DNA of 64,000 nt, taken from assembly GCA_963814805.1 (NCBI GenBank), contig CAWFER010000023.1, positions 124,001-188,000 on the forward strand, read 5' to 3'. This DNA is from AP-15 sp963814805. Its GTDB lineage: Bacteria > Pseudomonadota > Alphaproteobacteria > ATCC43930 > CGMCC-115725. Each line of letters starts with the position of its first letter. The first letter of the stretch is position 1. The translations under genes were made by a program, and so were the position numbers. The notes under the pieces were generated by a model that was not told the DNA's origin, searched no databases, and saw only the letters and a list, made by a program, of their open reading frames with translations. Below, in pieces: positions 8,462 through 16,998 of this stretch.

Positions 8462-9511
8462 ATGGCTACTGAGGCGATCGCCGCGCACACGCCCGAGCGC
8501 CAGGCGTTCTACGAGAAGATCGCCGGCTCCAACCTGGCGCCGTTGTGGGAGCGGCTGCACGGGCTCGTCACTCCTCAGCCGGTGACCCCGTGCCTGCCGG
8601 CGATCTGGCGTTATCGCGACGTGCGACCCTATCTGATGCAGGCCGGCGGGCTCATCAGCGCCGAGGAGGCGACGCGACGGGTGCTGATCCTCGAAAACCC
8701 CGGGCTCAAGGGCCAGACCTCGATCACCCATTCCTTGTTCGCCGGATTGCAGTTGATCCTGCCGGGCGAGGTCGCCCCGGCGCATCGCCACACCCAATCG
8801 GCGTTGCGCTTCATCATCGAAGGAGCGGGCGCCTACACCGCGGTCGACGGCGAGCGCACGACGATGCGGCCCGGCGATTTCGTCATCACCCCATCCTGGA
8901 CCTGGCACGATCACGGCAACGACACGCAAGAGCCGATGGTCTGGCTCGACGGGCTCGACATCCCGATCGTGCGCCTGCTCGACGCCAGCTTCGCCGAACC
9001 GGGCGAAGCCGATGTGCAGACCGTGACCCGGCCCGAGGGCGACAACGCCGCGCGCTTTGCCAACAATCTGCTGCCGGTCGACTGGCGGCCCGCGGTCAAG
9101 ACCTCGCCGGTGTTCAACTATCCCTACGCCCGCTCGCGCGAATCACTCGACGTGCTGCGCCGCAACGAAGACCCCGACCCCTGCCACGGCCACAAATTGC
9201 GCTATGTCAACCCGGCGAGCGGCGATTTCGCGATGCCGACGATCGGCGCCTTTATCCAGCTGTTGCCCGCGGGCTTCGCCACAAGGCCCTACCGCTCGAC
9301 GGACGGCACGGTGTTCGTCGCGGTCGAGGGCAGGGGCGAAACCCGGGTCGGCGACCAGGTCCTCTCCTGGGAGCCGCGCGACGTCTTTGTCGTGCCGAGC
9401 TGGGCCCGGGTCAGCCACCAGGCATCGGACGAGGCGGTGCTGTTCAGCTATTCCGACCGGCCGGTGCAGCAAAAGCTCGGCCTCTTCCGCGAGCAGCGCG
9501 GCAACGCCTGA
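8462..9511 (+). CDS. Gentisate 1,2-dioxygenase-like bicupin
   Basis: A 349-residue protein with two cupin domains. The first carries the iron-ligand pattern HRHTQSALRFIIEG and a later WHDHGN; the second holds GDQVLSWEPRDVFVVPSW. Length and order match gentisate or 1-hydroxy-2-naphthoate dioxygenases, which open aromatic rings between hydroxyl and carboxyl carbons using Fe(II). A GGAGGATCGGGGC stretch precedes the ATG. No maleylpyruvate isomerase or fumarylpyruvate hydrolase genes lie beside it, so the exact aromatic substrate is uncertain. Confidence 0.87.
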   Translation: MATEAIAAHTPERQAFYEKIAGSNLAPLWERLHGLVTPQPVTPCLPAIWRYRDVRPYLMQAGGLISAEEATRRVLILENPGLKGQTSITHSLFAGLQLILPGEVAPAHRHTQSALRFIIEGAGAYTAVDGERTTMRPGDFVITPSWTWHDHGNDTQEPMVWLDGLDIPIVRLLDASFAEPGEADVQTVTRPEGDNAARFANNLLPVDWRPAVKTSPVFNYPYARSRESLDVLRRNEDPDPCHGHKLRYVNPASGDFAMPTIGAFIQLLPAGFATRPYRSTDGTVFVAVEGRGETRVGDQVLSWEPRDVFVVPSWARVSHQASDEAVLFSYSDRPVQQKLGLFREQRGNA

Positions 9512-9545
9512 CCCCCGCCCGCCGCGAGTGAAGCTGCAGCAGGCG

Positions 9546-11258
9546 ATGGGCGATCGTGCGAGGCGGCGGTGGCGATCGCCGATAACCCTCGCCACGGCGG
9601 CGCTGGCGCTGATCGGCCTATTCCCCGCGGAAGCGGCGGCGGCGCCGCCGCAGGCGGTCGAGGCTCGGCATGGCATGGTCGTGACTGCGCAGCGCATCGC
9701 CTCCGCAGTCGGCGCCGGCATTCTTGCCGCTGGGGGCAATGCAATCGACGCGGCGGTGGCGGTCGGCTACGCGCTCGCCGTCGTCGAGCCGTGCTGCGGC
9801 AATATCGGCGGCGGCGGGTTCATGACCCTGCACCTCGCCGACGGCCGCGACAGCTTCATCAATTTCCGCGAGACCGCACCGGCTGCGGCGAGCCCCGGCA
9901 TGTATCTCGATCCCGCCGGCCAGCCGATCCCGGCTCTCAGCCGCTACGGCTGGCGCGCCATCGGCGTGCCGGGGACGGTGCTGGGGCTCGACCGCGCGCT
10001 CGACGAATACGGCAGTCTGACGCGTGCGGCGGTGATGGCGCCGGCGATCGCCTTGGCCCGCGACGGCTTTGTGCTGAGCCGCGACGACGCCCGGCTGCTC
10101 GACGCCAAGACCGAGCGATTTCGGCAAGACCCGGCGACCGCGAAAATATTCCTGCGGCCCGATGGCAACCCTTTCCAGCCCGGCGACCGCCTCGTGCAGA
10201 AGGACCTCGCAGCGACGCTGTCGGCGATCGCCAAGGATGGCTCCAAGGCCTTCTACAGGGGTCCGGTGGCCGCTGCGGTCGCCCAGGCCAGCCGGGCCAA
10301 TGGCGGCATCTTGACCGCGCGCGATTTTGCCGATTACTCGGTGACCGAAGGACCGCCGCTGCGCTGCTCCTACCGCGGCTATGTGATCCTGTCGGCGCCG
10401 CCGCCGAGTTCGGGCGGAACCACGATCTGCGAGATCCTCGACATTCTCGAGGGCTACGACATGAAGGCGCTGGGCTGGCGCCGGGCGCGCTCGGTCGAGC
10501 TGATGATCGCGGCGATGCGCCGCGGCTACGCCGACCGCAATCGCTATCTCGGCGACCCGGCCTTTGTCGCGAACCCGCTCGACCGGCTGCTGTCGACCGG
10601 GTACGCCGCCGGGATCCGCGCCGCGATCGCCGGCGGCCAGGCGCCGCCTTCGGCGCCGATCGCGGCCCCGCACGAGCGGGCGGAAACGACGCATTATTCG
10701 ATCGTCGACGGCGCCGGCAACGCAGTCGCCGTCACCTATACGATCAACGGCTATTTCGGGGCCGAGGTGATGGCTCCCGGCGCCGGCTTTCTTCTCAACG
10801 ACGAAATGGACGATTTCACCGCCAAGCCCGGAACGCCGAACATGTACGGCCTGGTCCAGGGCGAGGCCAACGCCATCGCGCCCGGCAAACGGCCGTTGTC
10901 GTCGATGGCCCCGACCCTCGTTGAGAAGGACGGCCGAGTCTTCCTCGTGCTCGGCAGCCCCGGCGGCTCGCGCATCATCACGACGGTGCTCGAAACCATT
11001 ATGAACGTCGTCGATTACGGCATCGGGCCGCAAGCTGCGGTCGATGCCCCGCGCTTTCATTACCAGGGCTTGCCGGACAAGCTGTTCTACGAGCCCTCCG
11101 CCCTCTCGCCGGGGGCGATCGCCGCCCTGCGCGGCATGGGCTGCACGCTCGTCCAGCAGAAGCCCTGGGGCGCAACCGAGCTGATCGAAATCGCCAATGG
11201 CCGGCTGTGGGGCGCGAACGACGACCGGCGCCCCGACGGCGCTGCGATCGGCTATTGA
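9546..11258 (+). CDS. ggt: Gamma-glutamyltransferase, exported
   Basis: A 570-residue Ntn-hydrolase precursor. A basic then hydrophobic leader (ITLATAALALIGLFPAEAAA) suggests export to the periplasm. Family motifs are intact: HGMVVTAQRIAS, GGNAIDAAVAVGYAL, CCGNIGGGGFM, and the autocleavage/nucleophile site in AETTHYSIVDGAGNAV, with the Thr near residue 381. Later come PGKRPLSSMAPT and LGSPGGSRI. It transfers or hydrolyses gamma-glutamyl groups, for example of glutathione. An in-frame GTG at 9528 could add six residues. It is co-directional with the upstream dioxygenase, 34 bp away. Confidence 0.93.
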   Translation: MGDRARRRWRSPITLATAALALIGLFPAEAAAAPPQAVEARHGMVVTAQRIASAVGAGILAAGGNAIDAAVAVGYALAVVEPCCGNIGGGGFMTLHLADGRDSFINFRETAPAAASPGMYLDPAGQPIPALSRYGWRAIGVPGTVLGLDRALDEYGSLTRAAVMAPAIALARDGFVLSRDDARLLDAKTERFRQDPATAKIFLRPDGNPFQPGDRLVQKDLAATLSAIAKDGSKAFYRGPVAAAVAQASRANGGILTARDFADYSVTEGPPLRCSYRGYVILSAPPPSSGGTTICEILDILEGYDMKALGWRRARSVELMIAAMRRGYADRNRYLGDPAFVANPLDRLLSTGYAAGIRAAIAGGQAPPSAPIAAPHERAETTHYSIVDGAGNAVAVTYTINGYFGAEVMAPGAGFLLNDEMDDFTAKPGTPNMYGLVQGEANAIAPGKRPLSSMAPTLVEKDGRVFLVLGSPGGSRIITTVLETIMNVVDYGIGPQAAVDAPRFHYQGLPDKLFYEPSALSPGAIAALRGMGCTLVQQKPWGATELIEIANGRLWGANDDRRPDGAAIGY

Positions 11259-11381
11259 GACCGCGAGGCGCGCGGCAACCATCAGCTTCCGTAGTTGTTG
11301 ACCTTTCTCGACGGCGCGCCCTTTCCGATTTCGGCCGGCGAGCTCGCGCGATTGGCCGGCGCTGCCGAATGGAGGATGCGA

Positions 11382-11555
11382 ATGCTGAAACTCGCGCTGT
11401 TTTTTCTGATCGTTTCGATCATCGCCGGGCTTTTCGGGTTTACCGGCATTTCGGCGGCGACAGCCGGAATTGCGAAGATCCTGTTCGTGATCTTCATCGT
11501 CGTCTTCCTGGTGCTGCTGGTGGTCGGTCTGGTGATCGGCTCGAAGTTGCTCTGA
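11382..11555 (+). CDS. DUF1328-type small membrane protein
   Basis: A 57-residue protein made almost wholly of two hydrophobic helices: MLKLALFFLIVSIIAGLFGF, then a second beginning IAKILFVIFIVVFLVL. This is the usual form of the DUF1328/YtjA family of small inner-membrane proteins of unknown function. The ATG at 11382 lies 6 bp after GGAGG and is preferred over the ATG at 11376, which touches that site. It is flanked by ggt and the Nramp gene, which converges on it. Confidence 0.85.
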   Translation: MLKLALFFLIVSIIAGLFGFTGISAATAGIAKILFVIFIVVFLVLLVVGLVIGSKLL

Positions 11556-11631
11556 GCCGGGGCGCGCGGGGCGGTGTGTCAGGCGAGCCGTCGCTGGACG
11601 ATCGAGCGAAGATCGCGCGCCTCGCTCCGCA

Positions 11632-12927
11632 TCACGCGGCGGTCATTTTCACCAGCAACAGCCCGTTGAGCGCGAGCACGACGGCCGTGGCGGCGATCGC
11701 GAGCATGCTCAGCGCGCGCGAGTTTGCCAGCTCTCCCATAACCGACCGGCTGCCGGTGAATGCCACCAGCGCGATCAGCGGAACCGGCAAGACAAAGCTC
11801 AGAATGACCTGGCTGATGACCAGCGCCTTGGTCGCATCGGTCACGAACGCGGCCACGATCAGCGTCGGCAGCATCGTCGCCAGCCGGCGCACCGGGAGCG
11901 GGATGCGCCAGTCGAGAAAATCCTGCATGATGACCTGGCCGGCCATGGTGCCGACGACCGAACTCGACAGGCCCGAGGCGAGCAGGGAGACGATGAATAT
12001 CGCCGCGGCTGCCCCGCCGAACAGCGGCCCCAGCATGTGGTAGGCGCCTTCGATGCTGGCTTGGTGCGCCGGGCCGGCCGCCCCGAAGGTGACTGCGGCG
12101 AGGTACAGCATCGCCATGTTGACGAGGCCCACCGCGCCCAGGGTCAACCCGATATCACTGTTGGAAGCGCGCACCAGGCGGCGAATCGACGTTGCGTCCG
12201 CGGCGGGAAGGCGGTTGAGGGCGACGCTCGAATGCAGGAAGAGCGCGTGCGGCATGACCGTCGCGCCGACGATCCCGGCGGCCAGCAGGACGCCGTCGGC
12301 GCCCCCGAACGAGGGTACGAAGCTGTCATGAATAACGCAGCGCCAGTTCGGCGGGATCAACCCGGTCTCGACGACAAAGCACGCTCCGACGACGAGGATC
12401 AGGCCGGCGATAATCGTCTCGACCGCGCGAAAGCTGCGCTGATGCAAACTCAGGATCACCCAGCTCAGGGACGCCGCCAGCAAGGCCCCGGTAAAAAGCG
12501 AGATGCCGAGCAGCAGCGCGCAGCCGATCGCCGCTCCCAATAGCTCGGCCAGGTCGGTCGCCATCGCGCCGATTTCGCTGATTGCCCACAGAACCCGGGT
12601 CAGCGGCGGCGGCAGCCTTTCGCGGCAGATCCGCGCCAAGCTGCGGCCCGACACGATGCCGAGCTTGGCGGCCAGCGCCTGAAACACCATCGCGGTCAAA
12701 TTCGCCAGCAGCACCACCCACAGCAGCTGGTAGCCATGGGTGGCGCCGGCGGTGATGTTGGTGGCGAAATTACCGGGATCGAGATAGGCGACCGAGGCGA
12801 TAAAGGTCGGCCCGGCAAAAGCGCGCAGCGCCCCGAGGGTCGCTGAGCGCCCCGCGGCCGGATCGCCGGCGGCGGCCCGGGTGCGGCCGACGAGCAGATC
12901 CGCCCGCGGCGGGTCGAGAAAGACCAT
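11632..12927 (-). CDS. Nramp-family divalent metal (Mn2+) transporter
   Basis: A 431-residue membrane protein with about 11 hydrophobic helices. The two unwound-helix metal-binding motifs of Nramp transporters are present: DPGNFATN in the first helix and MPHALFLHSS in the sixth. The family imports Mn2+ or Fe2+ with protons. The neighbouring manganese catalase gene, 36 bp upstream on the same strand, makes manganese the likely metal. Both genes probably form one transcript. The exact start is uncertain because the first 30 residues are poorly conserved. Confidence 0.92.
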   Translation of the reverse strand: MVFLDPPRADLLVGRTRAAAGDPAAGRSATLGALRAFAGPTFIASVAYLDPGNFATNITAGATHGYQLLWVVLLANLTAMVFQALAAKLGIVSGRSLARICRERLPPPLTRVLWAISEIGAMATDLAELLGAAIGCALLLGISLFTGALLAASLSWVILSLHQRSFRAVETIIAGLILVVGACFVVETGLIPPNWRCVIHDSFVPSFGGADGVLLAAGIVGATVMPHALFLHSSVALNRLPAADATSIRRLVRASNSDIGLTLGAVGLVNMAMLYLAAVTFGAAGPAHQASIEGAYHMLGPLFGGAAAAIFIVSLLASGLSSSVVGTMAGQVIMQDFLDWRIPLPVRRLATMLPTLIVAAFVTDATKALVISQVILSFVLPVPLIALVAFTGSRSVMGELANSRALSMLAIAATAVVLALNGLLLVKMTAA

Positions 12928-12963
12928 GAGGTTCTCGCTGCACCCTGGCTCGGGTGAAGCGAC

Positions 12964-13743
12964 TTATTTGTCGGCTCGCGCCGGGCGGCCGGCAGCGCGC
13001 GCCGGATGGCGCCGCTCGTCGTCCGGGTTCTTGACCTCCTGCGGCAAGCCGCCCTGCGGCTCGGGCGCATCGACATAGCGGAAGGCCGGCTCCGAGTTCC
13101 ACGGACCGCGCCGATCCAGCGGACCGTCCTTGGACAGATTGAAATAGAGATCGACGGTCTCGTCCGGCCGGATATTGCCGAAATTCGGGTCGGTCAGCTT
13201 GCCCAGCTGGTCGAGCGCCTTCATGAACATCTCGGTGTGCGAGATCTCGCGCGTCAGCAGAAAGGTCAGGGCTTTCTTGCTGCCCTCGTCCGGCGACAGC
13301 TTGATCAACGCCTCGTAGGTCTGGCGCGCGCCCGCCTCGGCGGCGATGTCGGCGCGCAGGTCGCGGACCACATTGCCGCCCTCGTTGACATAGGCCGAGG
13401 TCCAGGCCTGGCCCTTGCTGTCGACCAGGTGCGGCCCCATCCCGCGCACGGCAAAGAGCGTGCTGTCATAGGCGGCATCCTTGGTGGCGCCGTCGCTCCT
13501 CTCGGTGTGCTGCTCGATCATCCGGCCGACCATCTCGAGATGGCTGAATTCCTCGAGCGCGATGTCGTGCAGCATGTCGCGGATCGCCTTGTCCTCGACA
13601 TGGAAGGACTGGGTCCAATAGGTCAGAGCCGCCGACAGCTCGCCGGTGGCGCCGCCGAACTGCTCCAGCAGCTTCTCGGCGAACTGCGGATGCGAGCCGT
13701 CGACCTTGACGTCGTACATGAGTTGCTTGCGGTGAAAGAACAT
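12964..13743 (-). CDS. Manganese catalase
   Basis: A 259-residue ferritin-like protein that decomposes hydrogen peroxide with a di-manganese centre. The four-helix metal ligands show as ALEEFSHLEMVGRMIEQH and LTREISHTEMFMKAL, and the C-terminal part has the family's NSEPAF stretch. The start at 13743 (MFFHRKQLMYDVKVDGS) fits the known N-terminus of the family better than the longer frame beginning at 13800. It precedes the Nramp transporter gene, so the enzyme and its probable metal supply are encoded together. Confidence 0.93.
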   Translation of the reverse strand: MFFHRKQLMYDVKVDGSHPQFAEKLLEQFGGATGELSAALTYWTQSFHVEDKAIRDMLHDIALEEFSHLEMVGRMIEQHTERSDGATKDAAYDSTLFAVRGMGPHLVDSKGQAWTSAYVNEGGNVVRDLRADIAAEAGARQTYEALIKLSPDEGSKKALTFLLTREISHTEMFMKALDQLGKLTDPNFGNIRPDETVDLYFNLSKDGPLDRRGPWNSEPAFRYVDAPEPQGGLPQEVKNPDDERRHPARAAGRPARADK

Positions 13744-13889
13744 TGGAAATCCCCGTGGGCTGAGCAAGCCGTCGCCCGGAGCGCGGCTTAAGCCGGCCAA
13801 CGGGTCGTCCGCGGCGAGGTTCCGCTTTGTCGGCAGAGGCTGGCCGGCGCGCCGGCAATACGCGTGACGCGCGAGGGGGCGAGGCTCGG

Positions 13890-14771
13890 CTACTCGCTCT
13901 CGGCCGAGGCGGCGATGCGCAGCGGATGGGCCGGATAGACGCCGAGGATCTTCACTTCGCGCGAGAAGAAAGCCAGCTCCTCGAGCGCCAAGCGCAGCGG
14001 CCGGTCGTCGGGATGGGCCTCGACATCGGCATAGAACTGGGTCGCCGAAAACGCCCCGCCGACCATGTAGCTTTCGAGCTTGGTCATGTTGACGCCGTTG
14101 GTGGCGAACCCGCCCATCGCCTTGTAGAGCGCGGCCGGGACGTTGCGCACGCGGAACAAAAAGGTGGTCACCGTCGGGGTCCCGCGCGCCGGCCGCATCG
14201 GCTCGCGCGACATGATCAGAAAGCGGGTGGTGTTGTGCTCGGCGTCCTCGATATTAGCCTTTAGCGATATGAGACCGTAGGTCTCTCCGGCAAGCTCGGA
14301 GGCGATCACCGCCACCGTCGGATCGCGGCGCTGGGCGAGTTCGGCCGCAGCCCCGGCGGTATCGGCGGCGACGACCGGCTCGATGCCGAGCGCGCGGATC
14401 AGCTTGCGGCACTGGGACAGCGCGTGGACGTGGCTTCTGACCGTGCGGATGTCCGCCAGGACGGCGCCGGGCAGGGCCAGCAGGTGATGGTTCACCCGCT
14501 CGAAATGCTCGGCCACGATGTGCAGCCCGGAATCGGGCATCAGATGGTGGATGTCGGCGACCCGGCCGGCGACCGAGTTTTCGATCGGGATCATCGCCAG
14601 GCGCGCTCGGCCGTCGCGCACCGCGGCAAAGGCGTCCTCGAACTGGGCGCAAGGCAAGGTCGCCATCTGGGGAAAGACCCGGCGGCAGGCGAGGTCGGAA
14701 TAGGCCCCGAAGGCCCCCTGAAACGAGATCGTCCGCTCCGCGTCGGCGATCGCGGGCTCGGCCTGGGTCAT
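13890..14771 (-). CDS. pheA: Prephenate dehydratase
   Basis: A 293-residue monofunctional enzyme that converts prephenate to phenylpyruvate in phenylalanine synthesis. It has the N-terminal FQGAFGAYSDLACR motif, the substrate-site IPIENSVAGRVADIHHLM segment, NTTRFLIMSREP, and a C-terminal ACT regulatory domain (NVPAALYKAMGGFA, then GVNMTKLES). The ACT domain normally binds phenylalanine for feedback inhibition. Its ATG overlaps the kdsB stop by four bases (ATGA, 14768-14771), so it is the second gene of a kdsB-pheA operon. Confidence 0.95.
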   Translation of the reverse strand: MTQAEPAIADAERTISFQGAFGAYSDLACRRVFPQMATLPCAQFEDAFAAVRDGRARLAMIPIENSVAGRVADIHHLMPDSGLHIVAEHFERVNHHLLALPGAVLADIRTVRSHVHALSQCRKLIRALGIEPVVAADTAGAAAELAQRRDPTVAVIASELAGETYGLISLKANIEDAEHNTTRFLIMSREPMRPARGTPTVTTFLFRVRNVPAALYKAMGGFATNGVNMTKLESYMVGGAFSATQFYADVEAHPDDRPLRLALEELAFFSREVKILGVYPAHPLRIAASAESE

Positions 14772-15533
14772 TCGGGCATCTGCTGGATAAGTTGGCGGGC
14801 GCGTTCGAGATCGGCCGGCGTGTCGACCTGCACCCCGAGGCGGGCGGCCTCGATCAGGCTGACCGAGATTCGCATGCCGGCTTCGAGCGCGCGCAGTTGT
14901 TCGAGCCGCTCGCGCTGTTCGAGGATGCCGCGCGGCAGTCCGACAAAGCGATCGAGCGCCGCGCGCCGATAGGCGTAGAGCCCGATATGCTCGTAATGCG
15001 GCCCGTCTCCCCACGGTACCACCGCCTTGCTGAAATAAAGCGCGCGCGTCGGCCGACCCGGATCGGCAAACCCGGCGGCGACCTTGTTGACGCTGGTGTC
15101 GGCGAGCGCGCCCTCGTCCTCGATGATTGCGGCGAGGGTCGCGATGTCGGTATCCGGGTCGGCGAGCCCGGCGAGCGCGATCCGCACCGCCGCCGGGTCG
15201 AGCATCGGCAGATCGCCCTGGACATTGATCACCGCGTCGTGGGCGCGGTCCGGATCGAGACGCGAGACCGCCTGGTGGACGCGGTCCGAACCGGTCGGCA
15301 GCTGCGGGTCGGTCAGCACCGCCCGCCCGCCCGCCGCCTCGACGGCATCGGCGATTTCGCGGTCGCCGCAGGCGACGACGACCGGCCCCACGCCGGCCGC
15401 AACCGCGCGGCGCCACACCCGCACGATCATCGGCAGCGCCGGCGATGTCGGCGAGCGGCTTGCCGGGCAGGCGGGTCGCCGCCAGCCGCGCCGGGATCAC
15501 GACAATCGGGTTTCTGGGTGCGGCCGGGTCCAC
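14768..15533 (-). CDS. kdsB: CMP-KDO synthetase (one frameshift)
   Basis: 3-deoxy-manno-octulosonate cytidylyltransferase activates KDO for lipopolysaccharide core synthesis, so the cell is Gram-negative. The N-terminus carries NPIVVIPARLAATRLPGKPL. After a 1-base shift near 15437, the rest continues with PMIVRVWRRA, TDPQLPTGSDRVHQAV, AVINVQGDLPMLDP and YEHIGLYAYRR. An extra T in GGCGCTGCC would explain the break. The corrected length of about 254 residues matches the family. It is followed by pheA with a 4-bp overlap and is divergent from the cytochrome c gene. Confidence 0.92.
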
Positions 15534-15665
15534 GGGCTCAAGCTCAGGCGATTGGGGAGCGACAAGATGCCCGGTTCGTGCACTCGCCGAAAGCGTGATA
15601 ATTCATTTGAGTTGTCGGGGGGAATTCGATCTTCTGCCGGCCCGGCACGGTCGGAAGGGTCGTCG

Positions 15666-16190
15666 ATGTCGTCGTTCGAGTGGAACAAGATCATTGCCTC
15701 GGTTCTCACCGCGTTGATCGTAGCGATGGTGGCCGGGATCCTGTCAAACATGCTGGTCCACCCGAAGCCGCTCGAAAAGCCGGTGTTTGTCGTGGCCGGC
15801 GGCGAGCCCGCCCCGAGCGCGGCGGCAGCGGCGCCGGCGGCGCCCGCGCTGCCGCCGATCGGCCCGTTATTGGCCAAGGCCGACCCGAAAAAGGGCCAGC
15901 AGCTGACCGCGGTGTGCCAAGCCTGCCACGATTTCACCAAGGGCGGTCCGAACAAGATCGGGCCGAATTTATGGAACGTCGTCGGCGGACCGATCGCCGA
16001 GGATCGCGGCGGGTATTCGTTCTCCGACGCGCTGAGCAAGCACAAGGGCCAGAAATGGACGCCGGAATTGCTCAACGACTGGCTCGATGACCCGCAGCAC
16101 TTTGCCGCAGGCACCAAGATGACCTTTGCCGGCTTCCCGCAGGCGCAGAACCGCGCCGATGTCATCGCCTACCTGCAGACCCTGAAATAA
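15666..16190 (+). CDS. Membrane-anchored c-type cytochrome
   Basis: A 174-residue class I cytochrome c. An N-terminal helix (IIASVLTALIVAMVAGIL) anchors it or serves as an uncleaved signal, followed by an Ala/Pro-rich linker. The heme domain has CQACH at about residues 85-89, FTKGGPNKIGPNLW, and the likely methionine ligand in GTKMTF. This layout resembles CycM/c552-type electron carriers to terminal oxidases. It depends on cytochrome c maturation genes such as those at 30-34 kb. ATG 15666 is taken because the hydrophobic anchor begins 12 residues later. Confidence 0.92.
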   Translation: MSSFEWNKIIASVLTALIVAMVAGILSNMLVHPKPLEKPVFVVAGGEPAPSAAAAAPAAPALPPIGPLLAKADPKKGQQLTAVCQACHDFTKGGPNKIGPNLWNVVGGPIAEDRGGYSFSDALSKHKGQKWTPELLNDWLDDPQHFAAGTKMTFAGFPQAQNRADVIAYLQTLK

Positions 16191-16194
16191 GCTC

Positions 16195-16975
16195 GTGGAT
16201 GCGTCGGACCTCGACCGCTGCCTTTCATTCGCAGCTGAATTGGCCGACGCGGCGGGGCACGCGATCCGGCCTTATTTCCGCCAGCCTCTGACGGTAGACG
16301 ACAAATCCGATCTGAGCCCGGTGACCGCCGCCGACCGCGGCGCCGAGCAAGCGATGCGCGATCTGATCGAGCGCCGCTTTCCGGAGCATGGGATCGTCGG
16401 CGAGGAGTTCGGCCGGGTGCGCGAGGATGCCGAGTTCGTCTGGGTGCTGGACCCGATCGACGGGACCAAATCGTTTATCAGCGGGGTGCCGTTGTTCGGC
16501 GCCCTGATCGCCCTGACCGAAAACGGTCATCCGCTGCTCGGGATCATCGACCAGCCGATCTCGCGCGAGCGCTGGGTCGGCGCCGCTGGACGGCCGACGA
16601 CCTTGAACGGCGCCCCGATCCGCTGCCGGCCATGCGCCGGGCTCGCCGCCGCCACCCTATTCGCGACCACCCCCGACATGTTCCTTGGGCCCGATGCGGC
16701 GGCGTTTGGGCGGGTTTCGGCGCGCGGTCAAGCTCACCCGCTTCGGCGCCGATTGCTACGCCTATGGCCTCATCGCCGCCGGCTTCATCGATCTGGTCAT
16801 CGAGGCCAGCCTGAAGCCGCACGATTTCTGCGCGATGCTGCCGATCGTCGAAGGCGCCGGCGGCCTCGCCACCGACTGGCGCGGCGCGAGGCTCGGGCTG
16901 GCCTCGGATGGGCGGGTCGTCGTCGCCGGCGACCGGCGCGCGCATGAAGCGGCGTTGGCGCTGCTCGCCGGGTGA
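16195..16975 (+). CDS. Inositol-monophosphatase family enzyme, probably histidinol-phosphatase (one frameshift)
   Basis: Family motifs include IVGEEFG, the metal site WVLDPIDGTKSFISGVPLFG, and VVVAGDRRAHEAALALL at the end. A 1-base shift near 16722 splits the gene; joined, it has about 259 residues. The sequence after the shift (AVKLTRFGADCYAYGLIAAG) resembles the HisN type of histidinol-phosphatase more than SuhB or CysQ. The reaction would be removal of phosphate from L-histidinol phosphate. The start is GTG at 16195, four bases after the cytochrome stop. The specific activity is inferred from sequence resemblance. Confidence 0.85.
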
Positions 16976-16998
16976 GCCGATCCCAAGGATCAAAGAGG

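Noticed and set aside
9618..11282. Minus-strand open frame of about 550 codons opposite ggt
   Set aside because: The plus-strand gene has intact GGT motifs; the antisense frame is a GC-driven shadow with Arg/Asp/Gly-rich composition.
13843..13856. 14-bp perfect palindrome GCCGGCGCGCCGGC as regulator site
   Set aside because: Such GC palindromes arise often at this base composition, and it lies in a short spacer with no other signal.
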